The notes below the pieces were generated by a model, which was not told where the DNA came from, did not search any database, and was given only the letters and a program-made list of their open reading frames with translations. A DNA stretch of 64,000 nucleotides from NCBI GenBank assembly GCA_963678675.1, contig OY783195.1, forward strand, positions 25,407,385-25,471,384. Direction: 5' to 3'. Position numbers and translations under genes: made by a program. This document shows, one piece after another, positions 47,396 to 59,793 of this stretch. Source of the stretch: Xiphydria camelus. Lineage: Eukaryota > Arthropoda > Insecta > Hymenoptera > Xiphydriidae. How positions within the stretch are numbered: the stretch's first letter is position 1; every line of letters begins with the position of its first letter.

Positions 47396-49520
47396 CTCCA
47401 ATACAGCTTCAATACTCGTTTACGTTCTTTCGGATAATCAAGAAAATAAACGTATAAGCAATAGCATTTAACCTTTTCAATACTGAAAATGTGACGCATG
47501 TGATATGATTACATTCGCGCTTTGATGTGAGGTTTCCTACGGATTCCGCCAAGAATTTCGCTGCGAACTTTCCGTCGCGAATCCGCTGCGAATAATTCGT
47601 GTTGGTATGGCGGAGCCTTTATATTCGAGACGAGCCAAGAAACAACTTGACACTCTGCCACGATAGACGTTCTTCTATTCATCGAATCATTGTGAAAAGA
47701 GCACCACGTTCGACCGACATTCTTCCACGTTCTTTCCTACCTCCCTCGAATCGCCCCACGATTCTACAGTGAACTACATTCTCCGCGCGGACTCTCTATC
47801 TCTCTCCGCAGGAAGAGTGCCTCCTCTCCTCCCTGTCAACTCGATTGCTCCAGCCTTCTCGGTACGGCTCGGAGATCCGCGCGCGATCCGTTGTCGTGCG
47901 GTAACGCGATTAGTGGCGAGAAACAGTCGCCCCGCGGCGGCGAGCTTCGGACGAACAACTTCCGGAGCTTTGGCGTTGTGTTGCGCGAAGCGACGAATCA
48001 AGAATGTACATATTACGAGCAGGTAAAGCTCGAGCTTTGAGGCGATTGTGCACTTAATTGCAGGCGCTGAAGTGCACGGACTTCTGATCGAATATCCGTA
48101 TAACTGGGGCGGGACTGGAAGTGCGGAGAGAGTTTTGCATTACCGGCAGGAAACAACGTAAGTATAAAGGTTTACGTATAGCGTCGATCGACGAAGGAAA
48201 CGAAAATTCAGTTATCGCACAATAAAAATATTTATATTTTTTCAATTAATTTTTAATCTGTATACATAGTCAATGTCTCACGAGAAAGAAAATATTCGAC
48301 AAAATAATTATTCGCTGAGTTTTAAGTGCGTTTCTCACTACTGTATTATGACGTCATCAAAAAACCATGAGACGCACTTATGCCAAGCAACAAGGGAGAG
48401 AGAGAGATAGAGACTTACAATTATAATATAATGGTGTGTACTGCATTTTTAAATGTCGTTTCCAGCTTAAACAAGGCTGAAAAGAAAAGATGAAAAATTA
48501 CGGGGTACCTAAATAATTTTTTCCAAATTTTTCAAACATACAGTAAAAAAAATTAATGATAAAACCGAATTCGTTGAACGCGTTGGCGTCGCGAAATGAG
48601 GAAGTTGATAATTTGTTTAATTTATTTTTAAAAAATCTGGTTTGCAGGCATAAAAAAAACTTTTTAAAGTGAGATTTTAAATACACGTCTGACCGTGAGC
48701 AATATCTCAGCCAATCAGCCGGAAAGTGTTTCTCATTTCGATACTTCAGTAGCTTCTTACACACATTATAACCAACACACTGAAATGAAGCAACTATGAC
48801 ACATGCATACGTCATTGAGTCTCCACGAATCATGCGCCCTGACGAATCCTTTTCACGCTGAATCGAAACATTCAAGATTTAACATTAAAAGTGATGTAGT
48901 TATAAACATTAATAATATATCCTTGAGTAGAAATATTATATGTATTATGTGAATAATGAGATGTGGCAGGGTTGAAACAACCATTCCCGTTCCATACAAC
49001 TCCCCCATTCCACATCGAAATTTTTTGCCACGGAAATCCTTCGGATCGATCTGCTATTTTGTCCTGACCAACGAGTCGATATGTTTCACGGAGTCGTTAC
49101 CGTGGCAATTAAAACGTAAAAGGCGTCGTTATTATACACCTGTTTAACGTTAATAAGAGCGGGCTCTCATCCCGCGGTCGACCAGGTGGTGCTATCGCCG
49201 ATAAATATCTCGATTCCCCATCGATGTAACTCCCAAAGGGAGAATCCTCTAAATTATGATAATCACCACTTTGGTTGCCAGCCGCAAGGTAGTCTCGAGG
49301 TAAAAAGAGGTACTTCTTCCCACTTCGTCTATTCTGGCAATAATGGGCCTGTAAACGGTATCGTTCGACCAATTGTTGAGAATTGCTGGAACGAGAGGAA
49401 GTCTTTCCGCCGTTTCCTCTTTCTCCCTCTCTTTTAATCATAGGGTATTCGAATAGCCGTCTAACAATTTAAGACGAATGCGCGATTACTTCGGATCGAA
49501 GTTAGGGGGCTACACCATAT
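47396..49520. other. No gene seen
   Basis: Contains a hairpin (AAGTGCGTTTCTCA with mirror, 48327-48379). A 125-codon minus-strand frame (48498-48875) ends like some transposase C-termini, but I cannot support that. Confidence 0.45.
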
Positions 49521-49706
49521 GGAGGCTAAACTTTCTCGCTGGGAAAGAAACTTTAATCTCTATTATCTCATTACCCATGAGCTTTTGGCTCATATTTGTG
49601 TAATACTTTTCTGAAGATTACATTTTTATCTACAATAAAGTTCCATATCAATATAGGTCAAAAATTCATACATAATGAGATAATAGTGATTGAAGTTTCG
49701 AATGGG
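49521..49706. mobile_element. R-family palindromic MITE, copy 2
   Basis: GGAGGCTAAACTTTCTCGCTGG, CTATTATCTCATTACCCATGAGC and the mirrored ATAATGAGATAATAG match 22552-22760. The right terminus is worn. Confidence 0.7.
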
Positions 49707-51113
49707 TGATTATTTCGGATCGAAGCTAATACACGTTTTATGCTGCTGTAAACGACATCCTTTATCCATTTTTTCATTTAAGAACGAACATTTACAAGTC
49801 ATCATATAAATCGAGATAAAATGTATTTCGCAGGTTTCTCAAGTCGAAATTTTAATGAGAATTAACAGGCCGGATTTATCGCAGGTGTTTCAACGCTCAA
49901 GGACTCCGAATCGGTCCTCCGCGACCGACGTCCTCCTCGTTTATCGCTCGCCTCTGGACGCTCCTTATATTCCACCGTGTAATCAGACACGATCGATCGG
50001 CCAACCGATCGCCACCTATATCATGCCTAGATGGGCGATTCTGTTTTGACGTTTTTGCAAGGTGCCTGATTGGCCGGCACCTGTCCCCCTTTACGCGCGC
50101 CGGCTGGTGACAAGCCATGCGCGAAGCGCGAAGTAAAATCCCACTAGCACTTACAGCTGTGCCGCGAAACTTAGCGCGAGTTGGATTAATGATCCGCTGC
50201 GGGAAATTCTTGCGGTGCATCGACTGCGGGAAGTGCAGTGGGTCTTTGTGATTTCTTTCTTCATTTTTTCTTACAGTGGACGAGAGAGAGGGGGGAGGAG
50301 GGCGTAACGAATCGTCATCACGATGACGAAATACTCGCTCTTCACGCTCGTTCGACGTGGACTTCAACGTTGGTCTATTCATTCGTTCCACGGAAGTGGA
50401 GCACGAGAGATAACGAATTCGAAGCGATATAACGTATCTCAGATCAATTTCTTGCCTCTCCGCGTTTCCTCGAAGCATTAAACTCGACAGTCGCACGCTC
50501 TTCTCCGAAGCGAGGAAAAAAATTATATCTTCTCCGTCAAATCAATTCGTCGGCTCGGTCCGGCAAATTCAACCGTCGCGTCGTTTAGGTAGATTGCGAT
50601 CTTCGCCCTTTTCGGGCGACGACGGTAGTCGCCACGCGTCACGCTCGAGGAGGCTCTCGGTTTTTCTTAACGAATTTCGGGTGCACTCTCGAAATACCGA
50701 GTAGTGCGAGCACCGCGGGAAACGATCGTTACACGATAACAAATCGTATCGTCTTCGGAACAGTTGATTTAATTGAGGCGTACGTCGCTGCGCGCGGTCA
50801 GGTGTTCGAAGCTGTCGCGACAGCTGCCAGTTTACGGAGTTATTATTACAAATACGTGAGATATACCTATAGCTCGCCGCCGCCGGGCCGGGGAATTACT
50901 AGGAGCCTAGATCGCGCTGCGGAAGGGTTGAGGAGCGCTCGGCCAACAGCTGGTAACGGACGGAATTATCGATTTCTAGAGAGATGATCTTTTACGTACA
51001 TATATCGTTCCGGCCTAGAGCACCGATCCTGATCACCTGTCTCTGGTGCATTTGAATAAGGCGAGTCGACGGCAGGAATTCGATGACGCGGTACGCTTAC
51101 TTTACATACACTT
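49707..51113. other. No gene seen
   Basis: Unique, CpG-rich after 50050. The 199-codon minus-strand frame at 49897-50496 shows no domain. Confidence 0.5.
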
Positions 51114-51115
51114 TA

Positions 51116-51530
51116 CACTGAGAGGAATAATTGCTAGTGTCGGAAGAATGTTTCTTGAATCAAGAACATATGACCTTAAAAATGTTTAAGAATGCTGGCG
51201 CCAAAAAAAATATTTTCTTCAATCAAAAACATGATATAATTTCAGGATCAAACCATGATTTTGTTCATGCAAGAAAATATTCGATAGGCTCGAGTAATTG
51301 TTTTTTTTTGCGCAGAAAGGATCTCTTGCCCCGGCGAAGTTATTCTTAAATCAATACCTTTTTTGACGGAATATTTCATTCGCCATAATCAAATGTACCT
51401 TTATTAATTGCAAGTAAACTATTCTCTCGGTGTATGTACAATTAATTTAATAGATCGTAGATAATATTATGTCATGGCCGCTGATAATAATACGATATTT
51501 TTTTGGCGCCGGGAATTATTTCCCTCAGTG
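51116..51530. mobile_element. F-family CACTGAG MITE, copy 3, with E-family piece inside
   Basis: CACTGAGAGGAATAATTGC (TA before) to GAATTATTTCCCTCAGTG (CA after). AGGCTCGAGTAATTG matches the other F copies, and GGCGCCAAAAAAAATATTTT is mirrored near the right end. 51340-51434 matches the right half of the E family and seems nested. Confidence 0.75.
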
Positions 51531-51574
51531 CACTTTTCCCTATTAGGTAACAGCAGAAGTCTGCATATAAGGTA

Positions 51575-51808
51575 CACTGAAGGAATTGTTTATTTATAGT
51601 TAATATACGTATACTTCATTATGATGAAAGAAGCATTTTGTTGAGCCGAACAAATATTTGTTAATTAATACTCCATTTCTGTTTTAATGAACGAACGTTC
51701 TGATAATAACATACCATATTAATTACTTGGCCCAACGGAATATTTCATTCGTCAGAGTCAAGTATACAAGTTTTATTAATTACAAATAAACTGTTCTCTT
51801 GATATATG
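51575..51808. mobile_element. E-family MITE, copy at 51.6 kb
   Basis: CACTGAAGGAATTGTTTATT with TA before it; CAAATAAACTGTTCTC at the right. Shares TTTGTTGAGCCGAACAAATATT-type sequence with the 40.5-kb copy. Confidence 0.75.
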
Positions 51809-52737
51809 TATAATTAACCCAGTAGATCGTAGTTAATATTATTTTGTGGCTGTTGATAAAAATACAATTAGAGTACTAGGATAAGGATGGAATAGACGCT
51901 TAAGTTTCTGTTTAACTATGAATGCGATTATCTCGAAACGCAGTGGAAATATACGAAAAATGTAAAGTACCTTTTTTATGGCAAAAATATAGATAAACAT
52001 TTTTTATTTAAACTTCTCTTTGATATCTGCAACTGATTTTAAGATAATCGTCTTTGAAGTTGCTCTGTCCCACTTTTACCTTATACTTGGAATACTTACA
52101 CTTATCCAGGAGTACAAAAGAATGCATTTAATAGATCTGGCAATCGGCAAAATCGCTGCCTTTTACATGGCATACCGAGTTGCAGCTGAAACTGTATACG
52201 ATCGCGTGTAGGAAGTACGTAACACGTGACGAGGGATCAACGATCAATCAATCGAGCGCGTGACGTTCGTGTAGTGCACTTTTAATTGTGCCGTATTAGG
52301 TGCAGCAACGGATGAACTTCCTACGGCGGCGCGTGTAGCGATTGCTCGAGCACGCGTCAATTGCATACAGCGACGGCTCGTTTCCTCTATCGCTAGCCGC
52401 GGTACGTGAGAGTACTGCGAATTCGCGACTCGATGCTCGCAACGATACGGTGGTTTCGTCTTCGGTGGGAACTTTAATTAACGTCACTTTTTTTTTGGTC
52501 GCACCTGCCGAAACGTTATGATACGCTCGGAACACCGATCTCTCCGAACTTTTTAGTATTCATCGCATTCGACCGAACCGGAAGAAGGCGATGCGGTGAT
52601 GGGGATTATCAGGATTTTAATTCTTACCGTGGTAACGTCGATTGTATTCCTTTTTTTACCCACAGTCAAAGAAATCGTCTCGCATATAGGTACTTTTCTC
52701 ATTGCATTCGACGTGCTCTAGAATTTTTCTAGTCGTA

Positions 52738-53173
52738 CGCGGAAAAAAATGATTTGGCCGTTTTAACAAAACTAGGTTTTGTTAAGAATGTCTTGCGACA
52801 GCAAGAGATATGGTCCAACCATAGTCAAAATATTTACTGGGATAGGAAATATTTTTATCGAAAATATATATATATATGTCACTGCGATTGTGTAGTTTGA
52901 TTTGCTATTATTGAATATATCATTTCCTGCTACAAATACACTCAACAAAATTTGGCCACAACTAGAAAATTATAGTAATTGCAGTGATAATTTTCTTCGC
53001 AATAGCAAGAATTCTTACTACGCTAGCAATATTTGTCTAGTTGTGTCTGAGGCAGCCAGAAATATAGCTGGATTAGCTAAATACTTTTTGAGTGTATATT
53101 CTTGTCTATCGTAGTAGCAGAAAGTTCCCAGCAAACTGAATTTTACTAAAATTGCAAAATCATGTTTTCCGTG
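52738..53173. mobile_element. CGCGG/CACGG-type MITE with TA duplication
   Basis: CGCGGAAAAAAATGATTT is mirrored by AAATCATGTTTTCCGTG. TA flanks both sides. The right TA is also the left flank of the Tigger-like element that follows. Confidence 0.75.
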
Positions 53174-53306
53174 TACAGTGAAACTCGTTTAAGATACGCC
53201 TGCTTAAGATATGATCCCGCTTAAAAACTAATTCTTTTCGGTCCCATGAAAAATGCCTATTAAATCAGTGTAAAATTATCCGCTTAAGATACGTACGGAT
53301 ATGATA

Positions 53307-53531
53307 CACTGAAAGAAAGATCTGCTTCATTCAACCATCGGTTAAGTTAAATACGGCGAACCTCACGGTGCAATTGTTTCAATGCTATAAGAGTTAGAGG
53401 AAAACTAAATAGAGTTGAAGCAACCAATTTGAAGTTTAAATAAGTGAATATCTACTTGAAACAATTACACCGTCAGGTTCGCCGTATTCAACCTCACCGA
53501 TGGTTGAATGAACCAATTTTTTTTTTCAGTG
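53307..53531. mobile_element. H-family CACTGAA MITE, copy 2, nested, TA duplication
   Basis: CACTGAAAGAAAGATCTGC and TTTTTTTCAGTG ends, TA on both flanks. Its removal restores ATGATACGATCCCGG, which matches the other GATACGATCCCGC motifs of the host element, so the edges are exact. Confidence 0.9.
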
Positions 53532-53910
53532 TACGATCCCGGTTAATATACGAAGAAAATTGGTCTCTTGATGTCGAAAAACTCGCTCAAATATACGAAG
53601 CAGTGTCTGCACGTCCATTTACCACGTTTGTTTAAGAAAGAAAGAGAAGGAGTAAATTTATATGACATGTTTGTTTGCTAAAAAATGCTCTTAACTTTCA
53701 CAATGTATTTTACCCTGTTTGATCGGAGAAAAACAGAACTGAACTAACAACATTTTTTAAATTTCTGTTTCTAAAATGTCAGCAATAATTCTTTTCATTG
53801 CCCTTTCAGTTCCTCAGAGAGTATTATTACAAATAGTATCTAACTCGATACAATTTTGTACAAAATAACAGAATTGATAATTCCAATTTTCTAGAATAGT
53901 TAAAAACTAT

Positions 53911-53972
53911 TAGAAATAGCTAAAATAAGAATTAGAAATAGCTAAAATAAGAATTAGAAATAGTTAAAACGT
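53911..53972. repeat. Short tandem repeat (unit about 22 bp)
   Basis: ATTAGAAATAGCTAAAATAAGA occurs about three times inside the Tigger-like element. Confidence 0.85.
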
Positions 53973-54097
53973 ATTAATATACAATGTGCACTGACATCTT
54001 ATGCATTATTAGGCGAGAATCTACGAAATCCGGATAAGATACGATCCCGCTTAAGATACGAATCTCCCTCGATTCGTATCTTAAACAAATTTCATTG

Positions 54098-54819
54098 TGC
54101 TAACGTATTGCTTCGGAAAACCAGACATATTCACGTGAACGCAATCCTCGCACAATACGAAGAAAACTTCAATCGACGCGTGCCCGACTGTTATTACCAA
54201 AGTAGCCTCCGCGCGATGCTCATCGTATACGTCCCACTTGAGGACCGGTAGGCATTGCGTATTGTATCTCGAAGTTTATAACTTCAACTTCGAGGCTCGA
54301 GCGGACGCATAGGCAAACGGGAGCCGGTGCAGTGCCCGGCTTTTTCCACTGCAGCTTCGACTCCTCCTCGCGTGTACTGTCGACGTTCTCCGGGGAAATG
54401 ATGGACCGGCAAGGTACTCGTAGTTTGAGCGGCGAGATGGAAGCGAGGTAGAAGCGACACATGCCAGGAAACAAACGCTCGGAAGACTCCGATGATTACT
54501 GACCCACATCCCGTGCCTCGTCCAACGAAAACCTTGTCCCTCTCTCTCTCTCTCTCTCTCACTTCATTTTTTCTCTCCCTCGCTCCCTGTGCCACCCTAC
54601 GGATTTACCTCCGCAGATACATCCGACTGAAACGCAAAAGAGTCTATCCCGCGGAGGACGACCGTGACAAAACCGAGTGTCAACCGAGCGAAGGCGCTCG
54701 CGAGGGGTTTATAGGCGAAGAGATGAAAAGGGTGACGAGAGGGAGATGCTTCACTCGCGTTTGTAAACTACCTACGTTTCTTGGCACGTATCCCGGGGAT
54801 GAATAAGGGTTTCTTCAGA

Positions 54820-54868
<49 letters not shown>

Positions 54869-55790
54869 CGAGTTTATCGGGAGGGGGTGAGTCGAATCTC
54901 GAGTGTTTATAAAGGCTTGAACGTGTTCTCTCCCTTCGTCGAGAATCCATAAATATCTTCTTTATCGTATTAAAATTGAAGGTACGTTACGCGAGTTTTT
55001 TCGCTTGAAAAAGGCTTCGAACGATCGCTACAAGTCTCGCGGGTCTCTATTGTATGCTATCTCTCGGAAGCAGCTGCGAACGGGATGTATTAGGGTTAGA
55101 CGAGATAATTAATGCAATCGCCACCTTCCAAGAGCAGGAGTTTGATGGCGGGTACTTCCCCATTGAATTTCTAACTCGATTGCCTTTGTGTACATTTTCC
55201 CGTGAAAGAGATCTGGATAAGGTCGCCTTTCCGGCGAGATACTATTCGCCGTTAAAAGCTGCTTGAGTTTCTGTGTCAGCTCTTGACGTTCCATCTAAAT
55301 CTGTATTACATGAATTCCGAGATCGAAGCGATCGTGAAATTTATTCTGGATTGAAGAGTAAAATTCTTTCAGTGACACGGTGGACTTTTTTCCGAAGGAA
55401 TTTAATTTCCGAAAATTTGAACCGACTCTTTCTTATTGGAAACTCATAAAAGCAGTTTGGATAATCATTCAGACTGTGAAAACGACCATCGCCAATATCC
55501 TGCTCGCCCACGAATGCGGAATGAAACATCGCATACGTATACCATACTGCGGTAATCGATATATCGAACGCGCGCGCGCGTACCTGTGCCTGGTTCCGCG
55601 CTCGTTCTTTGCACCGATAAGACGAAGGTCACCTCGGGGACTTGGTACCTACGCGATTTTATAAAAGCTTCGCAGTCGGTAGTTTGCGGAAATCTTTACT
55701 CGAGCTTGTAATTAATCGTAGGTTAATGTTGTCTTATCTTGAATTAAATTTTATTAACGCATAATAATTCTTGCAATATTACGTGTGCTC
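54098..55790. other. No gene seen
   Basis: Unique sequence with the two microsatellites. Several overlapping frames, none recognised. Confidence 0.5.
54539..54860. repeat. (TC)n and (GA)n microsatellites
   Basis: A CT tract at about 54539-54560 and a long GA tract at about 54822-54860 on the same strand, about 280 bases apart. Together they could pair as an inverted repeat. Confidence 0.9.
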
Positions 55791-56156
55791 CGCACTGAAA
55801 AAAAAGTTAGTTATTCCAACCAAATGTTTAGGTTGAAAGTTAAATCCCGTCAAACTAACAATTCTGCGTTTGGTTGGATAGTAGGTATATAGTTGGAATA
55901 ACTAAATTTTTGTCGTTCTATTCAATAAAATTCGGTTTTTTGATAGATGGAAATCAATTTAACTTCACTGCTTTGTTAAATCGATCCGAGTTGTTTTGTT
56001 TCAACAAAAGTTTTTGTCAAACGAACGATGGAATTATTGTATTAATCGCACTGAGAAAAAAATCGTTTGATTCAATTAAATTTGGAGGTGGCGGGTGTCC
56101 AACTAAATATATAGCTACTTGAACAAATATTTAGTTGACGCAACTCTATAAGTACC

Positions 56157-56424
56157 CATATCGTTCCCTTACTATTAATACTACAACTAGGTAACTCGAA
56201 TTTTCGGTACTCAAATTGTGCACTTATTGCATGAATATATTAGTCGCTTTATATAGTGACTGTATCTATATTGTACTACTGGATTTCTAACCCCTTAATT
56301 AATATACGACAGAACTTATCTGGTTGTAGCACCGAAAAGAGAGCGTACAAAGTTGGGTACGAAGTAGATAACTGAAAATACCGAAAACTTGAGTTACCTA
56401 GTTGTAGAATTAAGGGGACGATGT
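56157..56424. mobile_element. Palindromic MITE nested in M-family copy 2
   Basis: CTACAACTAGGTAACTC and TTTTCGGTA are mirrored by TACCGAAAA and GAGTTACCTAGTTGTAG, with ATCGTTCCCTT/AAGGGGACGAT further out. Confidence 0.8.
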
Positions 56425-56426
56425 AA

Positions 56427-56981
56427 GGAAGCCAATCATTACAATAAGCCTATAGCGTCGGACCATATCTGGTGGATTTCCGGGCGTCAGTTATTTTTTA
56501 CAAAGTAATGGGAATTGTTAATCGGTTATACTTGAGCCTATAACTGTTCACTAATACTTGTTCATCAGGACATAACTTTGGTCGAAGAAATGAACTATTG
56601 CCAATCTTCCACCATTAAAGGACCATTTTTAAATACCCGATTTAGATATCACATGTTAATTGTTTTAAAGATATTTTGTTTTTTCCTTCAAATATTTCAT
56701 TAAAACCCGATATTTTGAGCTAATTCAATATTACAAATTTATTATTGGATTATGGCTCAGGCAAAATCATATCATGAATGGCAGATTTTCATATAATTGC
56801 TCCCTGAATGTTGTATCTATAATAATATTTAGCATGGTTGGACCATTATAGTTTGCCATGCCTGGCCGTTTATCGACACCCAATATTGGCCCTAAACTAT
56901 CATCCCAGTGCTTGTCCGTTATCGAGCCAATCATGGCTGCCATTATCGCGCCATTGCAGGTCGTATGGCAGCCAGTAATAG
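56427..56981 (-). repeat. K repeat, copy 2 (inverted relative to copy 1)
   Basis: A full-length inverted match to 28058-28577 with small indels. Shared pieces include TGGTGGATTTCCGGGCG, TTTGAGCTAATTCAATATTAC, GGCCGTTTATCGACACCCAA and ATGGCTGCCATTATCGCGCCA. It lies inside the M-family element. Confidence 0.85.
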
Positions 56982-57164
56982 TCCAATGTCGGCGCAGCCG
57001 AAGATGAATAGATTCCTATATAGGTATCTAGTTTCCTTAATTAAATTTTAGTTACTCAAACTACATATTTGTTGAGATAACTGTATATTCAGTTGACCGC
57101 CCGATAGCTTATGGTTTGGAAGTTTTTGTTTTCAGTGCATATATACCTACATGTAGGACATAAC

Positions 57165-57179
57165 AAAAAATGCAAAAAA
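57165..57179 (-). terminator. RNA polymerase III terminators of the tRNA-Ser gene
   Basis: On the minus strand two runs of six T follow the tRNA end: 57179-57174, six bases after the mature end, and 57170-57165 as a backup. Confidence 0.8.
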
Positions 57180-57185
57180 TTCTAA

Positions 57186-57267
57186 CGACGAAGATGGGAT
57201 TCGAACCCACGCGTGCAGAGCACATTGGATTAGCAGTCCAACGCCTTAACCTCTCGGCCACCTCGTC
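57186..57267 (-). tRNA. tRNA-Ser (anticodon GCU)
   Basis: This is an 82-nt class II tRNA read on the minus strand from 57267. The acceptor stem GACGAGG pairs with CTTCGTC (one G-U) and the discriminator base is G. The D arm GCCGAGAGGTTAAGGC carries the A box (TGGCCGAGAGG). The anticodon stem TTGGA/TCCAA encloses CTGCTAA, giving GCU, which decodes AGC and AGU. A long variable arm is present. The T arm contains the B box GGTTCGAATCC, and no intron is seen. Two T6 runs lie just downstream. Everything needed for a functional gene is present. Its 3' side lies only about 50 bases from the end of a transposon (55793-57137). Confidence 0.95.
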
Positions 57268-58904
57268 GGTTGGCGAGTTACGTAATAACACTGTCGACAG
57301 CGAGGTGGACCACCCTTTTATTAAAAATGCATCGGAACCTTTATGAAATTGTTATTATTTCATCGTTACGCGCTTCCACGTGACCCCTTCCTGCTTTTAT
57401 ATACCTTCCTGCCAATATTTCCCACCCTCGCTCAGTCTGCACCCGACAGGGTGGATATAGGCAGCACGCGCTCTTCGTAAAAGCGACACGCGCGGCACGC
57501 ATTCCAATTCCGAAACACGAGCATCGCGGCGAAGTGCCGGAAGGAGTTGTTTTAAATGGACTTTGAACTCGTCTCGTCTCTGCACGTGTCGGGAGCGTAT
57601 CCCACGTGAATATAAATCATTGGAGCGAAAGGAAAAACTCGGCGAAGGAGATGGAGACTCGTAGTCGATGAAAAAGGGGGAGGAAAATGAATTTCACAGA
57701 TTCGTCGAATAATTTTCGACACGTACCGACGATATTACGATCAAAGCCAAATACTTTGTTTGATAAGTATAAAGATATATTGCAATTTTTGATAACTCAT
57801 ACATATCGCATTGGTACACATAAAACATCATTTTAAAATAAGATAAACTTATATCCACAATCAAAGGTTGTTATGTAAATATAATAGTATAAAAATGCCT
57901 CATATAAACTTCTGATATGAACATTTTTCTCCTTATAGGATCGCTAAATAAATCGTCTCAAAATTATTGATATTAAATAAGGGCAATTTTACTTTTGCAC
58001 ATATCAAAGGCTTCTGAGCAAATGTGCATTTGGCACACGCTTAATCACTTGATCTATATTGATACCTCTTACTTTCATTCGTTCTTTTCGTTATGATTAA
58101 GCCCGGTAACACGATACTCACACACTTGAGTCATTTAATACCAGCTGTTGATAGTCATCCTTATTCAATAACCACCATCGGTCGCACTTTAGTCATACAA
58201 CATTCTACGTATCGTTGTATCCAAGTGATAATGCCCATAGAACGAAAGCCCTACAGTAAAACTCTTTAATACACATTATCCCTTGATCCTTGCTCATCGA
58301 TAGCCGCGGTCCTCTCGAGGCAAGGACAAAGTATTAAAAATACCGTCGCGCCACCGTCTGGCCCGCACTCTACTCGATCCCGGTGCATCCCCGAAAGACC
58401 CGCAGCTTCATCCCCTCACTAACGGTTTGAAAAATAGAGAACGAGAAAACCGGGACCGACGGGGATGTCGGGCGAAATGAACGCTAGACGGGCGGTCCCC
58501 CCGAGGAAGGAGAAAAAGGAAGGAACCGAGCGAGGGTGGCGGAAAACTAGGAGCGGCAGGAAAACCGGCTCGGGGAGGGAAGCAGGAAGGAACGGAGCGG
58601 TCGGATCGAGGAGTGAGGGGGATACGAGCATGAGATATGGTGCGCGAAGACGAGGATAAAGAGGATGATCGGAGTAGACCTCGAGAAAGGAGGGAGGAGG
58701 AGTGCTCGGTCGAGAGGGACTGAGTCGGGGCGACGATTCGAAGATTACGCATAAGAGAGTGGAAGATGAAAGAATGCAATCGCAGGAGAACAGGGAATCA
58801 TCGGGGATGACCCGAGTGCAGGTAGAGTGCGAGTTTCGAGTACCTAACTCCGCGTTTTGCACTCGAAATTAGATAATTAGATCGGAATGAGGCGTATAGA
58901 GAAA
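57268..58904. other. No gene seen
   Basis: Purine-rich CpG-containing tract at 58440-58740 giving open frames on both strands; nothing recognised. Confidence 0.5.
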
Positions 58905-58906
58905 TG

Positions 58907-59257
58907 CACAGAGAAATTTTATAGATTGCATGACAATGCTAGTAGTTTATTAATATAAGAGTACGTTTCTGTTTGCCATAACAATACTTATTTCCATTTT
59001 ACTAAATAAATAATAATAATAATAAGTAATAATAATAAGACGTATATATATATATAGTCGGATAAATAATTATTTCAACTATACATATAGTTATTTCAGC
59101 AATGCATATAGTTATTTGAGCAATGCAATTGCTCTTGACACATTTGGCATTGCTAATCACCTATACTGCCTATTTAACCTGTCACTTATTGTTAGCTTTA
59201 AAGTATAGCCATCAGAATTATACCAATTATTGTGAGACTTAAAAATTCCTCTCGGTG
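58907..59257. mobile_element. AA-family element, copy 2, TG duplication
   Basis: CACAGAGAAATTTTATAG and AAAAATTCCTCTCGGTG ends with TG on both flanks. The inner ATATAGTTATTTCAGCAATGCA motif is repeated. It matches 32530-32652 in inverted orientation. Confidence 0.75.
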
Positions 59258-59793
59258 TGTCTGTGGAATTTTTTGACACTTACCCTTATCCCTTAAGACG
59301 CGGTGATATGTAGAATATCACTAGTGATTTTCTATATTTGAGAATTCAATAGAACCGCTAGTTCTAAAGGACCTGACGGCATTTCGCGAAGCTTTTCTCG
59401 AGAGATTCGACGATTTTGTAATATACGCGTCGACACGTCTTCACGGATCCGCCGAGTCAATAAATAAAGCGCGTGTGTAAAACTCGTAATATCGCGGGTC
59501 AAGACGTCGCGAGTCGGATGATCCTTCTCAAATTCAGTGATACTTTTCAGCTTAGACGTGGTTCCGCCGCTGGTAAAGCCGGTCTAGCGTCGCTAAGCTA
59601 TAACGTCTCATTTTTTTTATCGGGATAAGTGAAAGAGGAGAAATTTGTCTAAAGAAAAGGAGGAAAATATACATAGCCGAATATAATTAATTGTATTACG
59701 ATATATAATTATTTGGTCTCTGCATAAATAATTATGATCAAGTTATAAATATATTCGATGTATAACTCCTTTATTCCTTACTTTTATTATATA

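Larger units (their letters stand above)
53176..54097. mobile_element. Tigger/pogo-like non-autonomous DNA transposon
   Basis: CAGTGAAACTCGTTTAAGATACG is mirrored by CGTATCTTAAACAAATTTCATTG. TAAGATACGATCCCGCTTAA motifs repeat near both ends. CAGT ends with a CGTTTA-like core are typical of Tigger/pogo elements. TA precedes it. No transposase frame is left in 922 bp, which includes a nested H-family MITE. Confidence 0.7.
55793..57137. mobile_element. M-family CACTGAG MITE, copy 2, with two inserts
   Basis: CACTGAAAAAAAAGTTAG to TTTGTTTTCAGTG. The flanks are CG and CA, a likely CG duplication with CpG decay. The family sequence is interrupted between about 56150 and 57000 by a palindromic element and a K repeat. 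Confidence 0.75.

Noticed and set aside
48498..48875. Possible transposase remnant on the minus strand
   Set aside because: The C-terminal residues look vaguely like a transposase tail, but no catalytic motif or inverted repeats could be identified.
49897..50496. 199-codon minus-strand frame
   Set aside because: No recognisable domain; CpG-rich background makes long frames likely.
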